Source of the DNA: Saprospiraceae bacterium
GTDB lineage: Bacteria > Bacteroidota > Bacteroidia > Chitinophagales > Saprospiraceae
Direction of reading: 5' to 3'
Assembly (NCBI GenBank): GCA_007125435.1
Contig: SLDF01000078.1
Location: 1 to 9,647, forward strand
DNA length: 9,647 bases
A model generated the notes under the pieces. It saw only the letters and a program-made list of their open reading frames with translations, did not search any database and had not been told where the DNA came from. Every line of letters begins with the position of its first letter. Position 1 is the first letter of the stretch. Shown here piece by piece: positions 1-5,703 of this stretch. Both the position numbers and the translations under genes were made by a program.

Positions 1-171
1 AACCCGAATTATGCATTGGAAATTCGTAATGAGGGTTAAAATGGTGAAAAAATAAGTGATTTTGTGAATGAGCCATAGTCAACCCTACGGTGATTGAACA
101 AAATCAAGCAAAGCGCCTTATTTTGAAGCCATTTGAAGCCGTAATAGATTTTTTAATGCATAATTCGGGTT
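1..171. mobile_element. MITE-like non-autonomous element, short copy
   Basis: This noncoding element is bounded by perfect 17-bp terminal inverted repeats, AACCCGAATTATGCATT at 1-17 and its exact reverse complement at 155-171. Inside lies a long imperfect palindrome: TGATTTTGT (57-65) pairs with ACAAAATCA (98-106), with a 6-nt apex TCAACC at 79-84. A related copy lies inverted at 9306-9531 and shares most of its sequence, apart from a 54-bp segment absent here. There is no open reading frame of note and no transposase. Size, terminal repeats and dispersed copies fit a MITE-like element moved in trans. A target duplication cannot be judged because the left flank is outside the window. A regulatory or structural repeat is the alternative reading. 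Confidence 0.65.
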
Positions 172-290
172 TAACAAAAAACATAGGCATTACCTGCATT
201 TATTCCAAAGGCTAATCAAAGCTTAAAAGTTATGGTAAATAGAGGCTCTCCACACCCGTAGATTAGACCATATAGCAAATAACTTGCACA
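172..290. other. Intergenic spacer, nothing recognised
   Basis: This AT-rich spacer lies between the short repeat element and the end of the sensor kinase gene. I see no hairpin followed by a T-run that would make a convincing terminator for the kinase transcript, and no coding sequence. Confidence 0.5.
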
Positions 291-1658
291 CTAGAGATGG
301 GGAATACGAATGGTAAAAACGGTGTGTTTATTATCTGATGTGGAGGCTGATATATCGCCCTTGTGCAGTTGAATGATTTTCTGTGTAAGAGAAAGCCCTA
401 TACCGCTACCCTGAGCCAGGTGTCTATTTTCTCCTCTATAGAATGGCTTGAAAATATCTTTCAATTCTTTATCAGATAGATCAACGCCGGCATTTACAAA
501 ATCAATACTCACCATTTCTTCATCAAATGAAATGGTGGCTCTGCACTTATTGTCTCTGGAGAATTTGCATCCATTTTCAAGAATATTGGCAAAGGCTACT
601 TTCAGCAAATATTCATTGCCAAGTGTAGATATGAGCTTATCATTGTCAAAGCTTGTGGAGAAATCAATATTGGTCAAGTAGCCGGGATTGGACTCTTGGA
701 TATATTGCTGGGCATCTAGCAAAACCTCATCAAGCCTCACTTCCCTAAATGCTATTTCCGTAGGGTCATAGCTCGCTTTTGCCAGATCAAGCAGACTATT
801 AGATATTCTGACCAGTCTTTTCGCATCTGCCAGAGCATTACGGATGGCGACCTGGTACTCTTCTTTTGACTTCTTCTTTGTAAGGGATAGCTCCAGCTCA
901 CCGATAATAGCCGATAAGGGGGTGCGCAGTTCATGGGCAATATTAGAAACAAACTGCTTCTGTGCATCGAATGAGTTTTCTAATCGTCTCAGCATATCAT
1001 TAAATGTATTAGCCAGCTCTGACAGTTCATCTGCGCTTTCACTGCTATTCAGCCTCAATTCTAAATTGGTAGCAGATATCTGTCTGGCCTTGGCCGTCAT
1101 ATCGGTAACTGGCTGTAATACTTTCTTTGCAAAGAAATGACCTATGATAAAGATCAATAATATGGACAACCCAAACAATAGAAGACTATCCCTCAGCAAA
1201 TTATTCAGCTTATTGTAGCCGTATTCATCATATGAAGCAGCAGTTAGAATATAGATCTCGTCCTCAAACTCAAATCTCAAGCCCACTACCTGCCAATCTC
1301 CCTGATAAAATCGTATACTACCTTCATCCAGTATCTGGCGGAGCATTTCTGCCGTTTCTTTAACAAAATCGATATCCACAGCATCGTGATAGATCAAGTC
1401 GAAGCCATCATTATAAATGGCCACTTCCACTTCATTAAGAATTTCTCTGTTGCGGCGATAGATGTTTTGCAGGGTTAGTGTATCTAACTCTGCACTAAAG
1501 ATCAGGTTAGCTTTGGTCAGAGCCTCTTTCTCTAGCAATATGTAAAACTCCTTCTCTCTATTGTCCTTAGTACTGATGTATATCACTACAGCATAGGCCA
1601 GCAGTATTGTTGCTGTCACTAAAGTAAACAATAAGGTCAGTCGTGTTCTGATCTTCAT
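291..1658 (-). CDS. Sensor histidine kinase, CusS-like (HAMP-HisKA-HATPase)
   Basis: This inner-membrane sensor kinase of 455 aa should autophosphorylate on His and pass the phosphate to the response regulator encoded just upstream. Membrane segment 1 spans about residues 7-29. An acidic extracytoplasmic sensor region covers about 30-157 and segment 2 about 158-176. A HAMP linker (about 177-230) follows, then the HisKA H-box with phospho-acceptor H242 in AHELRTP. In the ATPase domain the N-box is NILEN (358-362), the F-box is FKPFYR (403-408) and the G2 box is GSGIGL (417-422). The usual G1 Asp is replaced by Asn389 (VNAG), a form I recall from CusS-type kinases, so I expect an active enzyme. 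The ATG overlaps the regulator's stop as ATGA, implying translational coupling. The signal is not determinable from sequence; metal or ion stress is a guess from family and neighbours. Confidence 0.95.
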   Translation of the reverse strand: MKIRTRLTLLFTLVTATILLAYAVVIYISTKDNREKEFYILLEKEALTKANLIFSAELDTLTLQNIYRRNREILNEVEVAIYNDGFDLIYHDAVDIDFVKETAEMLRQILDEGSIRFYQGDWQVVGLRFEFEDEIYILTAASYDEYGYNKLNNLLRDSLLLFGLSILLIFIIGHFFAKKVLQPVTDMTAKARQISATNLELRLNSSESADELSELANTFNDMLRRLENSFDAQKQFVSNIAHELRTPLSAIIGELELSLTKKKSKEEYQVAIRNALADAKRLVRISNSLLDLAKASYDPTEIAFREVRLDEVLLDAQQYIQESNPGYLTNIDFSTSFDNDKLISTLGNEYLLKVAFANILENGCKFSRDNKCRATISFDEEMVSIDFVNAGVDLSDKELKDIFKPFYRGENRHLAQGSGIGLSLTQKIIQLHKGDISASTSDNKHTVFTIRIPHL

Positions 1659-2359
1659 TTTTGATCTGTCAATATAAAACCCATACCTGACTTGGTATGA
1701 ATCAGTTTTTTCTCAAATGATTTATCAATTTTCTTTCTCAGATAATTGATGTAGACATCTATGAAATTGGTACCTGTATCAAAATGGGTATTCCATACAT
1801 TTTCAGCGATCTCTGCACGAGACAGTACCCGCTCGGGGTTCATCAGCATATATTTCAGGAGATTAAACTCCTTTGGTGTCAAGTGAACTTCTTCGCCTCC
1901 CCTATACACTTCCTTGGTATCCATGTGCATCTCTACATCGGCGTACTTTAGCACATTGCTCATAGCACGCACACTATTCTTGGATCGCTTTAGCAAAGCT
2001 TTTATGCGCACTATGAGTTCTCTGATCTCAAATGGCTTGACCATATAGTCATCTGCGCCGGCGTCAAATCCCTCGACTTTATCATCTGTCGTACCCAGAG
2101 CTGTAAGCATGATGATAGGCACATGAATACTCCTCTGACGAATGAGTTTACACAGATCAATACCATCGATTTTTGGCAATATGATATCAGTGATGATCAG
2201 ATCAAACTCGCTTTGCTCTATTAGCTTCTTGCCAGAGAGTCCGTCATAGGCCAATACGACATCAAATCCATTCTCTTCCAGACCTCTATTGATGAGTTCT
2301 GATACACGCTGATCATCTTCTACGACAAGTATCTTCAGGTTTTCTTTTTTGTTCTTCAT
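1655..2359 (-). CDS. OmpR/PhoB-family response regulator
   Basis: This 234-aa DNA-binding response regulator is the partner of the overlapping kinase. The receiver domain (about residues 8-124) has the acidic pair at E14/D15/D16, phospho-acceptor D58 in ITDIILP, T86 and the conserved K108 in VKPF. The C-terminal winged-helix domain (about 135-232) carries HLTPKEFNLLKYM and the recognition region TNFIDVYINYLRKKI, typical of the OmpR/PhoB class including CusR. It sits 32 bp downstream of the antiporter gene and shares an ATGA overlap with the kinase gene, so antiporter, regulator and kinase are probably cotranscribed. GAAGAG a few bases before the ATG is a weak possible ribosome-binding site. 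The regulon is unknown; autoregulation of this operon is plausible inference. Confidence 0.96.
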   Translation of the reverse strand: MKNKKENLKILVVEDDQRVSELINRGLEENGFDVVLAYDGLSGKKLIEQSEFDLIITDIILPKIDGIDLCKLIRQRSIHVPIIMLTALGTTDDKVEGFDAGADDYMVKPFEIRELIVRIKALLKRSKNSVRAMSNVLKYADVEMHMDTKEVYRGGEEVHLTPKEFNLLKYMLMNPERVLSRAEIAENVWNTHFDTGTNFIDVYINYLRKKIDKSFEKKLIHTKSGMGFILTDQK

Positions 2360-2391
2360 AGCTCTTCAAATTTCATATTCCATACTAATGC

Positions 2392-3345
2392 CTAATTCAT
2401 CACCATCCATACCGTATAGATGATGAATACCAATGCAAGCAGCCCACCTTCCCACCTATCCATTTTCTTGCGTTGGCCGGTCAGCATAGACATCAACACC
2501 CACATCGTACCACCCATCAATAAGTAAAACTCGATATTAAACGCCGTATTATAAGTCACAGGAAAAATTGTGGCACTTCCACCAAGTACCAGCGTGAGGT
2601 TAAATATATTTGATCCCACGATGTTACCGATCGCCATGTCACTTTGCTTTTTTAGCGCCGCCACTACTGATGTCACAAGCTCCGGTAGCGAAGTGCCTAC
2701 AGCCACAATAGTCAGCCCAATGATGCGCTCAGGTATTTCAGCTCTATTAGCGATGTGTACCGCATGATCTACAACCACTTGGCCACCGATGATTAGTCCT
2801 GCCAGTCCCAGTAAGACGTATATCACACTCCTACTCGCACTATATGCCGGTAACTCCAGGTCGGTCAATGCCTCACCTGCCCTTGACTGTCGTATTATAT
2901 ATAATACAAAAAGCAAGAAACCCAATAATAACAACCCACCTTCTACCCTCGACAGGCCCACACCACCACTTTGACTCCAGTATCCATTGGCGAGCACCAG
3001 CACTAGCACAGTCATCACCAGTGAGATTGGTATCTCCTTCCATATCGTCTCACGCTGCACCGCGAATGGGCTGATCATCGCCACCACGCCCAATATGACA
3101 AAGAGATTAAATATATTACTCCCCAGTATATTCCCAAATACAATGTCCGTATGATGATGTACACTCGCCATGAGATTCACCACCAGCTCCGGCGCAGACG
3201 TACCGAACGCCACTACAGTCAGACCGATGATGAGTCCAGACACCTTGAATCTCGCCGCTAGCGATGATGCCCCACTAACCATCCAATCCGCTCCCTTAAT
3301 CAACAGGAAGAAACCAACTACCAACCACATAACATCTATATACAT
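2392..3345 (-). CDS. Calcium/sodium antiporter, CaCA family (YrbG-like)
   Basis: This polytopic inner-membrane cation exchanger of 317 aa, close to the usual family length, has about ten hydrophobic segments. It shows the two inverted alpha-repeats that define the CaCA superfamily. Repeat 1 has GTSAPE (48-53) followed by GNILGSNIFN (71-80); repeat 2 has GTSLPE (217-222) followed by GNIVGSNIFN (240-249). The paired acidic residues E53 and E221 are the expected ion ligands. The frame can be extended to a TTG at 3354, but I prefer the ATG at 3345 (MYIDVMW) because a promoter-like box ends only 16 bp upstream of it. The gene leads a probable operon with the response regulator and sensor kinase. 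Ca2+/Na+ exchange is the family assignment; the exact ion (Ca2+, Na+, K+ or H+ coupling) cannot be read from sequence. Confidence 0.93.
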   Translation of the reverse strand: MYIDVMWLVVGFFLLIKGADWMVSGASSLAARFKVSGLIIGLTVVAFGTSAPELVVNLMASVHHHTDIVFGNILGSNIFNLFVILGVVAMISPFAVQRETIWKEIPISLVMTVLVLVLANGYWSQSGGVGLSRVEGGLLLLGFLLFVLYIIRQSRAGEALTDLELPAYSASRSVIYVLLGLAGLIIGGQVVVDHAVHIANRAEIPERIIGLTIVAVGTSLPELVTSVVAALKKQSDMAIGNIVGSNIFNLTLVLGGSATIFPVTYNTAFNIEFYLLMGGTMWVLMSMLTGQRKKMDRWEGGLLALVFIIYTVWMVMN

Positions 3346-3361
3346 AGGGCACAATTTACAA

Positions 3362-3369
3362 CAAAACTA
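3362..3369 (-). promoter_or_regulatory. Candidate Bacteroidota -7 promoter box
   Basis: On the minus strand the sequence TAGTTTTG matches the TAnnTTTG consensus of Bacteroidota primary-sigma promoters exactly. It ends 16 bp before the antiporter ATG. No convincing TTTG is seen at the -33 spacing, and the implied leader would be only about ten bases. The match is suggestive only. Confidence 0.25.
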
Positions 3370-3421
3370 AAATAGTCCTGCTCCATTTGATAGTCTTATC
3401 TATGTATTGCTTTGGGCGTGC

Positions 3422-3453
3422 CCCCTTATACCCAAAGCTTTGGGTATAAGGGG
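3422..3453. repeat. Perfect 32-bp palindrome
   Basis: CCCCTTATACCCAAAG is followed directly by its reverse complement, giving 16-bp arms with no spacer. It sits between the conserved GGGCGTG and CGGGCT words of the composite repeat, in the slot where the second copy has only a CCC-TTC-GGG hairpin (9569-9577). As RNA it would fold with a small loop. It is not followed by a T-run, so a terminator role is not supported. Confidence 0.9.
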
Positions 3454-3580
3454 ACGGGCTATTCGCTTGTATTCCTGGCTGTCTCATGGGCAGTCACAAT
3501 GCATCTAGTGGCTTTAGCTTTGTTGAAAGCTCACAAGATTAAACTTAATTCCGTTTTTTATTATTGTTGCAGTAGACGCT

Positions 3581-3675
3581 GAGCCAGAGGCGGCTATGTT
3601 TTATTATCATCTACTAGTTTACTCATTATGGCGATTTTTTATTCAGATACAGTGATGCCGAGCCAGAGACGGCTC
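3581..3675 (+). repeat. Duplicated GAGCCAGA hairpin words
   Basis: GAGCCAGAGGCGGCT at 3581-3595 and GAGCCAGAGACGGCT at 3660-3674 differ by one loop base and lie 79 bp apart. The second forms a GAGCC/GGCTC hairpin (3660-3664 with 3671-3675) over a 6-nt loop, and the first keeps AGCC/GGCT. Related flanking words (AGTAGACGCT and AGTGATGCC) precede both, so a unit larger than the hairpin was duplicated. Confidence 0.7.
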
Positions 3676-3682
3676 AGTTACT

Positions 3683-3734
3683 TCGTTATCAGATTGACAT
3701 TTAGTCAATCTGATTGCTTCGCACCACTCAGTCA
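3683..3734 (+). repeat. 52-nt stem-loop module, copy 1
   Basis: This copy contains ATCAGATTGAC (3688-3698), loop ATTTA (3699-3703) and GTCAATCTGAT (3704-3714), a perfect 11-bp stem. The tail TGCTTCGCACCACTCAGTCA follows. The module recurs 84 bp downstream with only two substitutions, which are paired with each other in the stem. Confidence 0.9.
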
Positions 3735-3765
3735 TGCACCGTTCAGTCATGCACCATTCAGTCAT
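3726..3765 (+). repeat. 15-bp tandem repeat, about 2.7 units
   Basis: Two full units, ACTCAGTCATGCACC (3726-3740) and GTTCAGTCATGCACC (3741-3755), are followed by a partial ATTCAGTCAT (3756-3765). The tract bridges the two 52-nt stem-loop modules. The core CAGTCA also occurs at 3491-3496 and 3813-3818. It is too short and unspaced to be a CRISPR array. Confidence 0.85.
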
Positions 3766-3766
3766 C

Positions 3767-3818
3767 TCGTTATCTGATTGACATTTAGTCAATCAGATTG
3801 CTTCGCACCACTCAGTCA
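3767..3818 (+). repeat. 52-nt stem-loop module, copy 2
   Basis: This copy contains ATCTGATTGAC (3772-3782), loop ATTTA (3783-3787) and GTCAATCAGAT (3788-3798), again a perfect 11-bp stem, and the same tail as copy 1. Compared with copy 1, A3691 is T3775 and T3711 is A3795. These two positions face each other in the stem, so pairing is kept. Confidence 0.9.
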
Positions 3819-3972
3819 GGCCCCTATCTGCATGTTCCTGCTATCCATTCGTCAGCCACTCATATCGCTTCTATCCCTCACGCATAAGCGGGCTGCACGT
3901 TATATAGTCATACCTTGATATCCGCTGAACGTTATTAGGCAAGTAAGATATCTTAAAAAACGGGAAAACTTA

Positions 3973-4485
3973 CTATAAAAGCGAGAGCGCCTCACCTAAC
4001 ATATCAGCAAGTTCATCAGCTATTACAAAGTATTCGCCCTCTTTTGTCAACTCATTCTTGTAGAGGGGAATATGTGCAACGATCTGCGCATTCAGCGTCT
4101 TCAGAGAAAACAAAAGTGACTGCATAGCCCACTCCCCTCTTGGTTCATGAGGTGTCAATGTGATGGGCAATACTTTTTTATCAGCCATCTCGCCGGATGC
4201 GGTGATCCATTCCAGACCATTCTTTAGGACAGCAGGCATATTATGTGTGTATTCAGGTGTGCATATGATGATGGCATCGGCATTCATGATTTTTTCCTTC
4301 CATACTTTCACGCCCGCATTGAGCTCGCCTTCCAGATCCTCCGGTCTGAATAAAGGTAGATCTCTAAGTCCTTCATAAACCTCTATGCGGTATCCATCAT
4401 CAAATGCAGTCCGCATAGACTTTAGAAAGGCGGCATTAGAACTCGTACTTGAAGCCGAGCCACAGATAGCTAATATCTTCTTCAT
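3973..4485 (-). CDS. NADPH-dependent FMN reductase family protein
   Basis: This predicted cytoplasmic flavodoxin-fold oxidoreductase of 170 aa should use bound FMN and NAD(P)H to reduce quinones, azo compounds or similar acceptors; the true substrate is unknown. The N-terminal strand and phosphate-binding loop for FMN read KKILAICGSASSTSSNAAFL (3-22 approximately), matching the GSxRxxS-type loop of the family. The second hallmark, TPEYTHNMPAVLKNGLEW at about 76-93, contacts the flavin ring and dimer partner. Length is normal for this family. It starts at an ATG without a Shine-Dalgarno site and is divergent from the hydrolase gene across 161 bp. The long repeat region lies downstream, so it is probably monocistronic. 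No defects were seen. Confidence 0.92.
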   Translation of the reverse strand: MKKILAICGSASSTSSNAAFLKSMRTAFDDGYRIEVYEGLRDLPLFRPEDLEGELNAGVKVWKEKIMNADAIIICTPEYTHNMPAVLKNGLEWITASGEMADKKVLPITLTPHEPRGEWAMQSLLFSLKTLNAQIVAHIPLYKNELTKEGEYFVIADELADMLGEALSLL

Positions 4486-4646
4486 GAAACTCTAAGATAA
4501 GACATTACAGGTATAATGCCAATCATCTGCAAGATAATGAGATGACATATACTTCAGAAGAATGTATTTATTATCTGGATTGAACAATTGTTTCTAAAAA
4601 ACAGTATCTATGCATAACAATATGACATGACCCCGATAATTACTTT
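4486..4646. promoter_or_regulatory. Divergent promoter region between reductase and hydrolase
   Basis: This 161-bp AT-rich spacer separates two divergently transcribed start codons, so it must hold promoters for both. I find no exact TAnnTTTG box. TTGAAC at about 4580 with TATCTATG near 4607 on the plus strand is only a loose match to promoter consensus. No operator palindrome was identified. Confidence 0.45.
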
Positions 4647-5492
4647 ATGAAAAAAATCATCTATAAATCCGTAGGCACTTATCTCAATACCCTGGCGTCT
4701 ATACATTCAGAAAGAGCGGGAAAAAGGGGCTATAAGCTATTTTGCAGTCCGGTGAGGACTAAGGTGAAGCCACACCATTACGATTTCCTTGCTCCGGCAA
4801 AATATAAAGCCATCCATAGTCAGGGGCATCCTATTCAATTGTACAAGTGGGGCTCTGGTGATAGACATGTCTTATTTCTGCATGGCTGGCAGAGTCATAC
4901 CTTCAGATGGAAGAAATATATACAGGCTTTCCCCATGGATGAATATACCATCTATGGTATGGATGCTCCTGCACATGGATTATCAGGGGGTAATATGGTG
5001 AATGCCATTATTTATGCTGAGGCCATCACGGATGTATTAAGTGAGATCAGTCATGCTGAAACCATCATTGGTCATTCATTTGGAGGGTTTTCTGCTATGT
5101 ATGCACTGCACAAGCACCCATATTTATCTGTCCAAAAGGTAGCACTGCTCGGCACACCTGGCAAGGCGACAGAGTTTTTCGATACCGGTAAAAAGCTACT
5201 AGGCCTCAAATCAAAAGCCGATCAAGCTATCCGACAACACTTCTTCAAATTGTATGGACAAGACATCAACGACTTTGAAACCATCAACTTTATAGATAAT
5301 ATCGACGCTAAAGGCCTCATCATCCACGACAAAAACGATCGTGAAGCTGACTTTGAGTATGCTACCAAACTTAGCCAAGAATGGCACAACTCCATATTTA
5401 TCCCTACAGAAGGTCTCGGTCATAAGCTCTATTCAGATCAAATTGTGAGACACCTTCTAGACTTTGTTGAGTCCGATCACGTATCCATATGA
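4647..5492 (+). CDS. Alpha/beta-fold hydrolase
   Basis: This is a 281-aa serine hydrolase of the alpha/beta fold. The oxyanion-hole motif is LFLHGW (76-81). The nucleophile elbow is GHSFGG with S144. The acid is probably D228 in IIHDKND (D231 is an alternative), and the general base is H259 in EGLGHKL. The conserved DAPAHGLS (106-113) follows the second strand as in esterases and C-C hydrolases. An N-terminal ~65-residue extension precedes the core, with a KLFCSP segment that I recall from other Bacteroidota hydrolases of this type. There is no signal peptide, so it is probably cytoplasmic. The substrate is unknown; esterase or acyl-hydrolase activity is the safest description. It is read in the same direction as selO, but a 211-bp gap makes an operon uncertain. 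Confidence 0.92.
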   Translation: MKKIIYKSVGTYLNTLASIHSERAGKRGYKLFCSPVRTKVKPHHYDFLAPAKYKAIHSQGHPIQLYKWGSGDRHVLFLHGWQSHTFRWKKYIQAFPMDEYTIYGMDAPAHGLSGGNMVNAIIYAEAITDVLSEISHAETIIGHSFGGFSAMYALHKHPYLSVQKVALLGTPGKATEFFDTGKKLLGLKSKADQAIRQHFFKLYGQDINDFETINFIDNIDAKGLIIHDKNDREADFEYATKLSQEWHNSIFIPTEGLGHKLYSDQIVRHLLDFVESDHVSI

Positions 5493-5703
5493 CAATCGTA
5501 TAATAGCTGAGTTACAAAAATCCACTTTATCATAAGCCCAAAACATTGAAAAAAAGCATCCGCTAATCCTCTAGCAAATGTAATAGCCGGAATAAAGGGA
5601 ATACTGAACACATACTAAACCTATTGAAAAGCGGTCTGTAAGCTTAAAGTGACGACTCCATACAACTTCTGCAAATACGGACTGTTAAACCTAAAAAGAA
5701 GAT
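5493..5703 (+). promoter_or_regulatory. Spacer holding the probable selO promoter
   Basis: This 211-bp noncoding gap lies between the hydrolase stop and the selO ATG. AAGAAG about five bases before the ATG is a plausible ribosome-binding site. TTGAAA (5624-5629) followed by TAAAGT about 15 bp later is a weak sigma70-like match. No terminator hairpin with a T-run was seen. Confidence 0.35.

Larger units (their letters stand above)
3412..3883 (+). repeat. Composite Bacteroidota-type intergenic repeat
   Basis: This is a noncoding block of about 470 bp between the antiporter operon and the reductase gene. It opens with TTGGGCGTG (3412-3420), continues with CGGGCTATTCGCTTGTATT from 3455, and closes with TCGCTTCTATCCCTCACGC (3865-3883). 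The outermost GCGTG and CACGC are reverse complements, so the block can be closed by a stem. Its first ~86 bases match 9558-9621 closely except for the hairpin at 3422-3453. Inside are a 32-bp palindrome, two GAGCC hairpins, two copies of a 52-nt stem-loop module and a 15-bp tandem repeat. I recall the same opening and closing words from intergenic repeats in many Bacteroidota, but I know no agreed function. No protein is encoded. It could be a mobile repeat, a structured RNA, or both. Confidence 0.7.

Noticed and set aside
1..171. Fragment of a transposase gene
   Set aside because: Stops interrupt all frames and both ends are perfect terminal repeats, so the element is complete and noncoding, not a truncated gene.
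2844..3074. Overlapping plus-strand frames opposite the antiporter gene
   Set aside because: They are low-complexity, Pro/Ser/Thr-rich shadows of membrane-helix codons on the other strand.
3346..3354. TTG start extending the antiporter by three residues
   Set aside because: It would leave almost no leader after the candidate -7 box, and the ATG at 3345 gives a normal family N-terminus.
3346..3500. Riboswitch controlling the antiporter
   Set aside because: The upstream DNA is occupied by the dispersed repeat, with no recognisable yybP-ykoY or other aptamer core, and the same sequence recurs elsewhere without this gene.
3683..3824. CRISPR array
   Set aside because: There are only two long repeat copies and a contiguous 15-bp tandem tract, with no regular unique spacers and no cas genes nearby.
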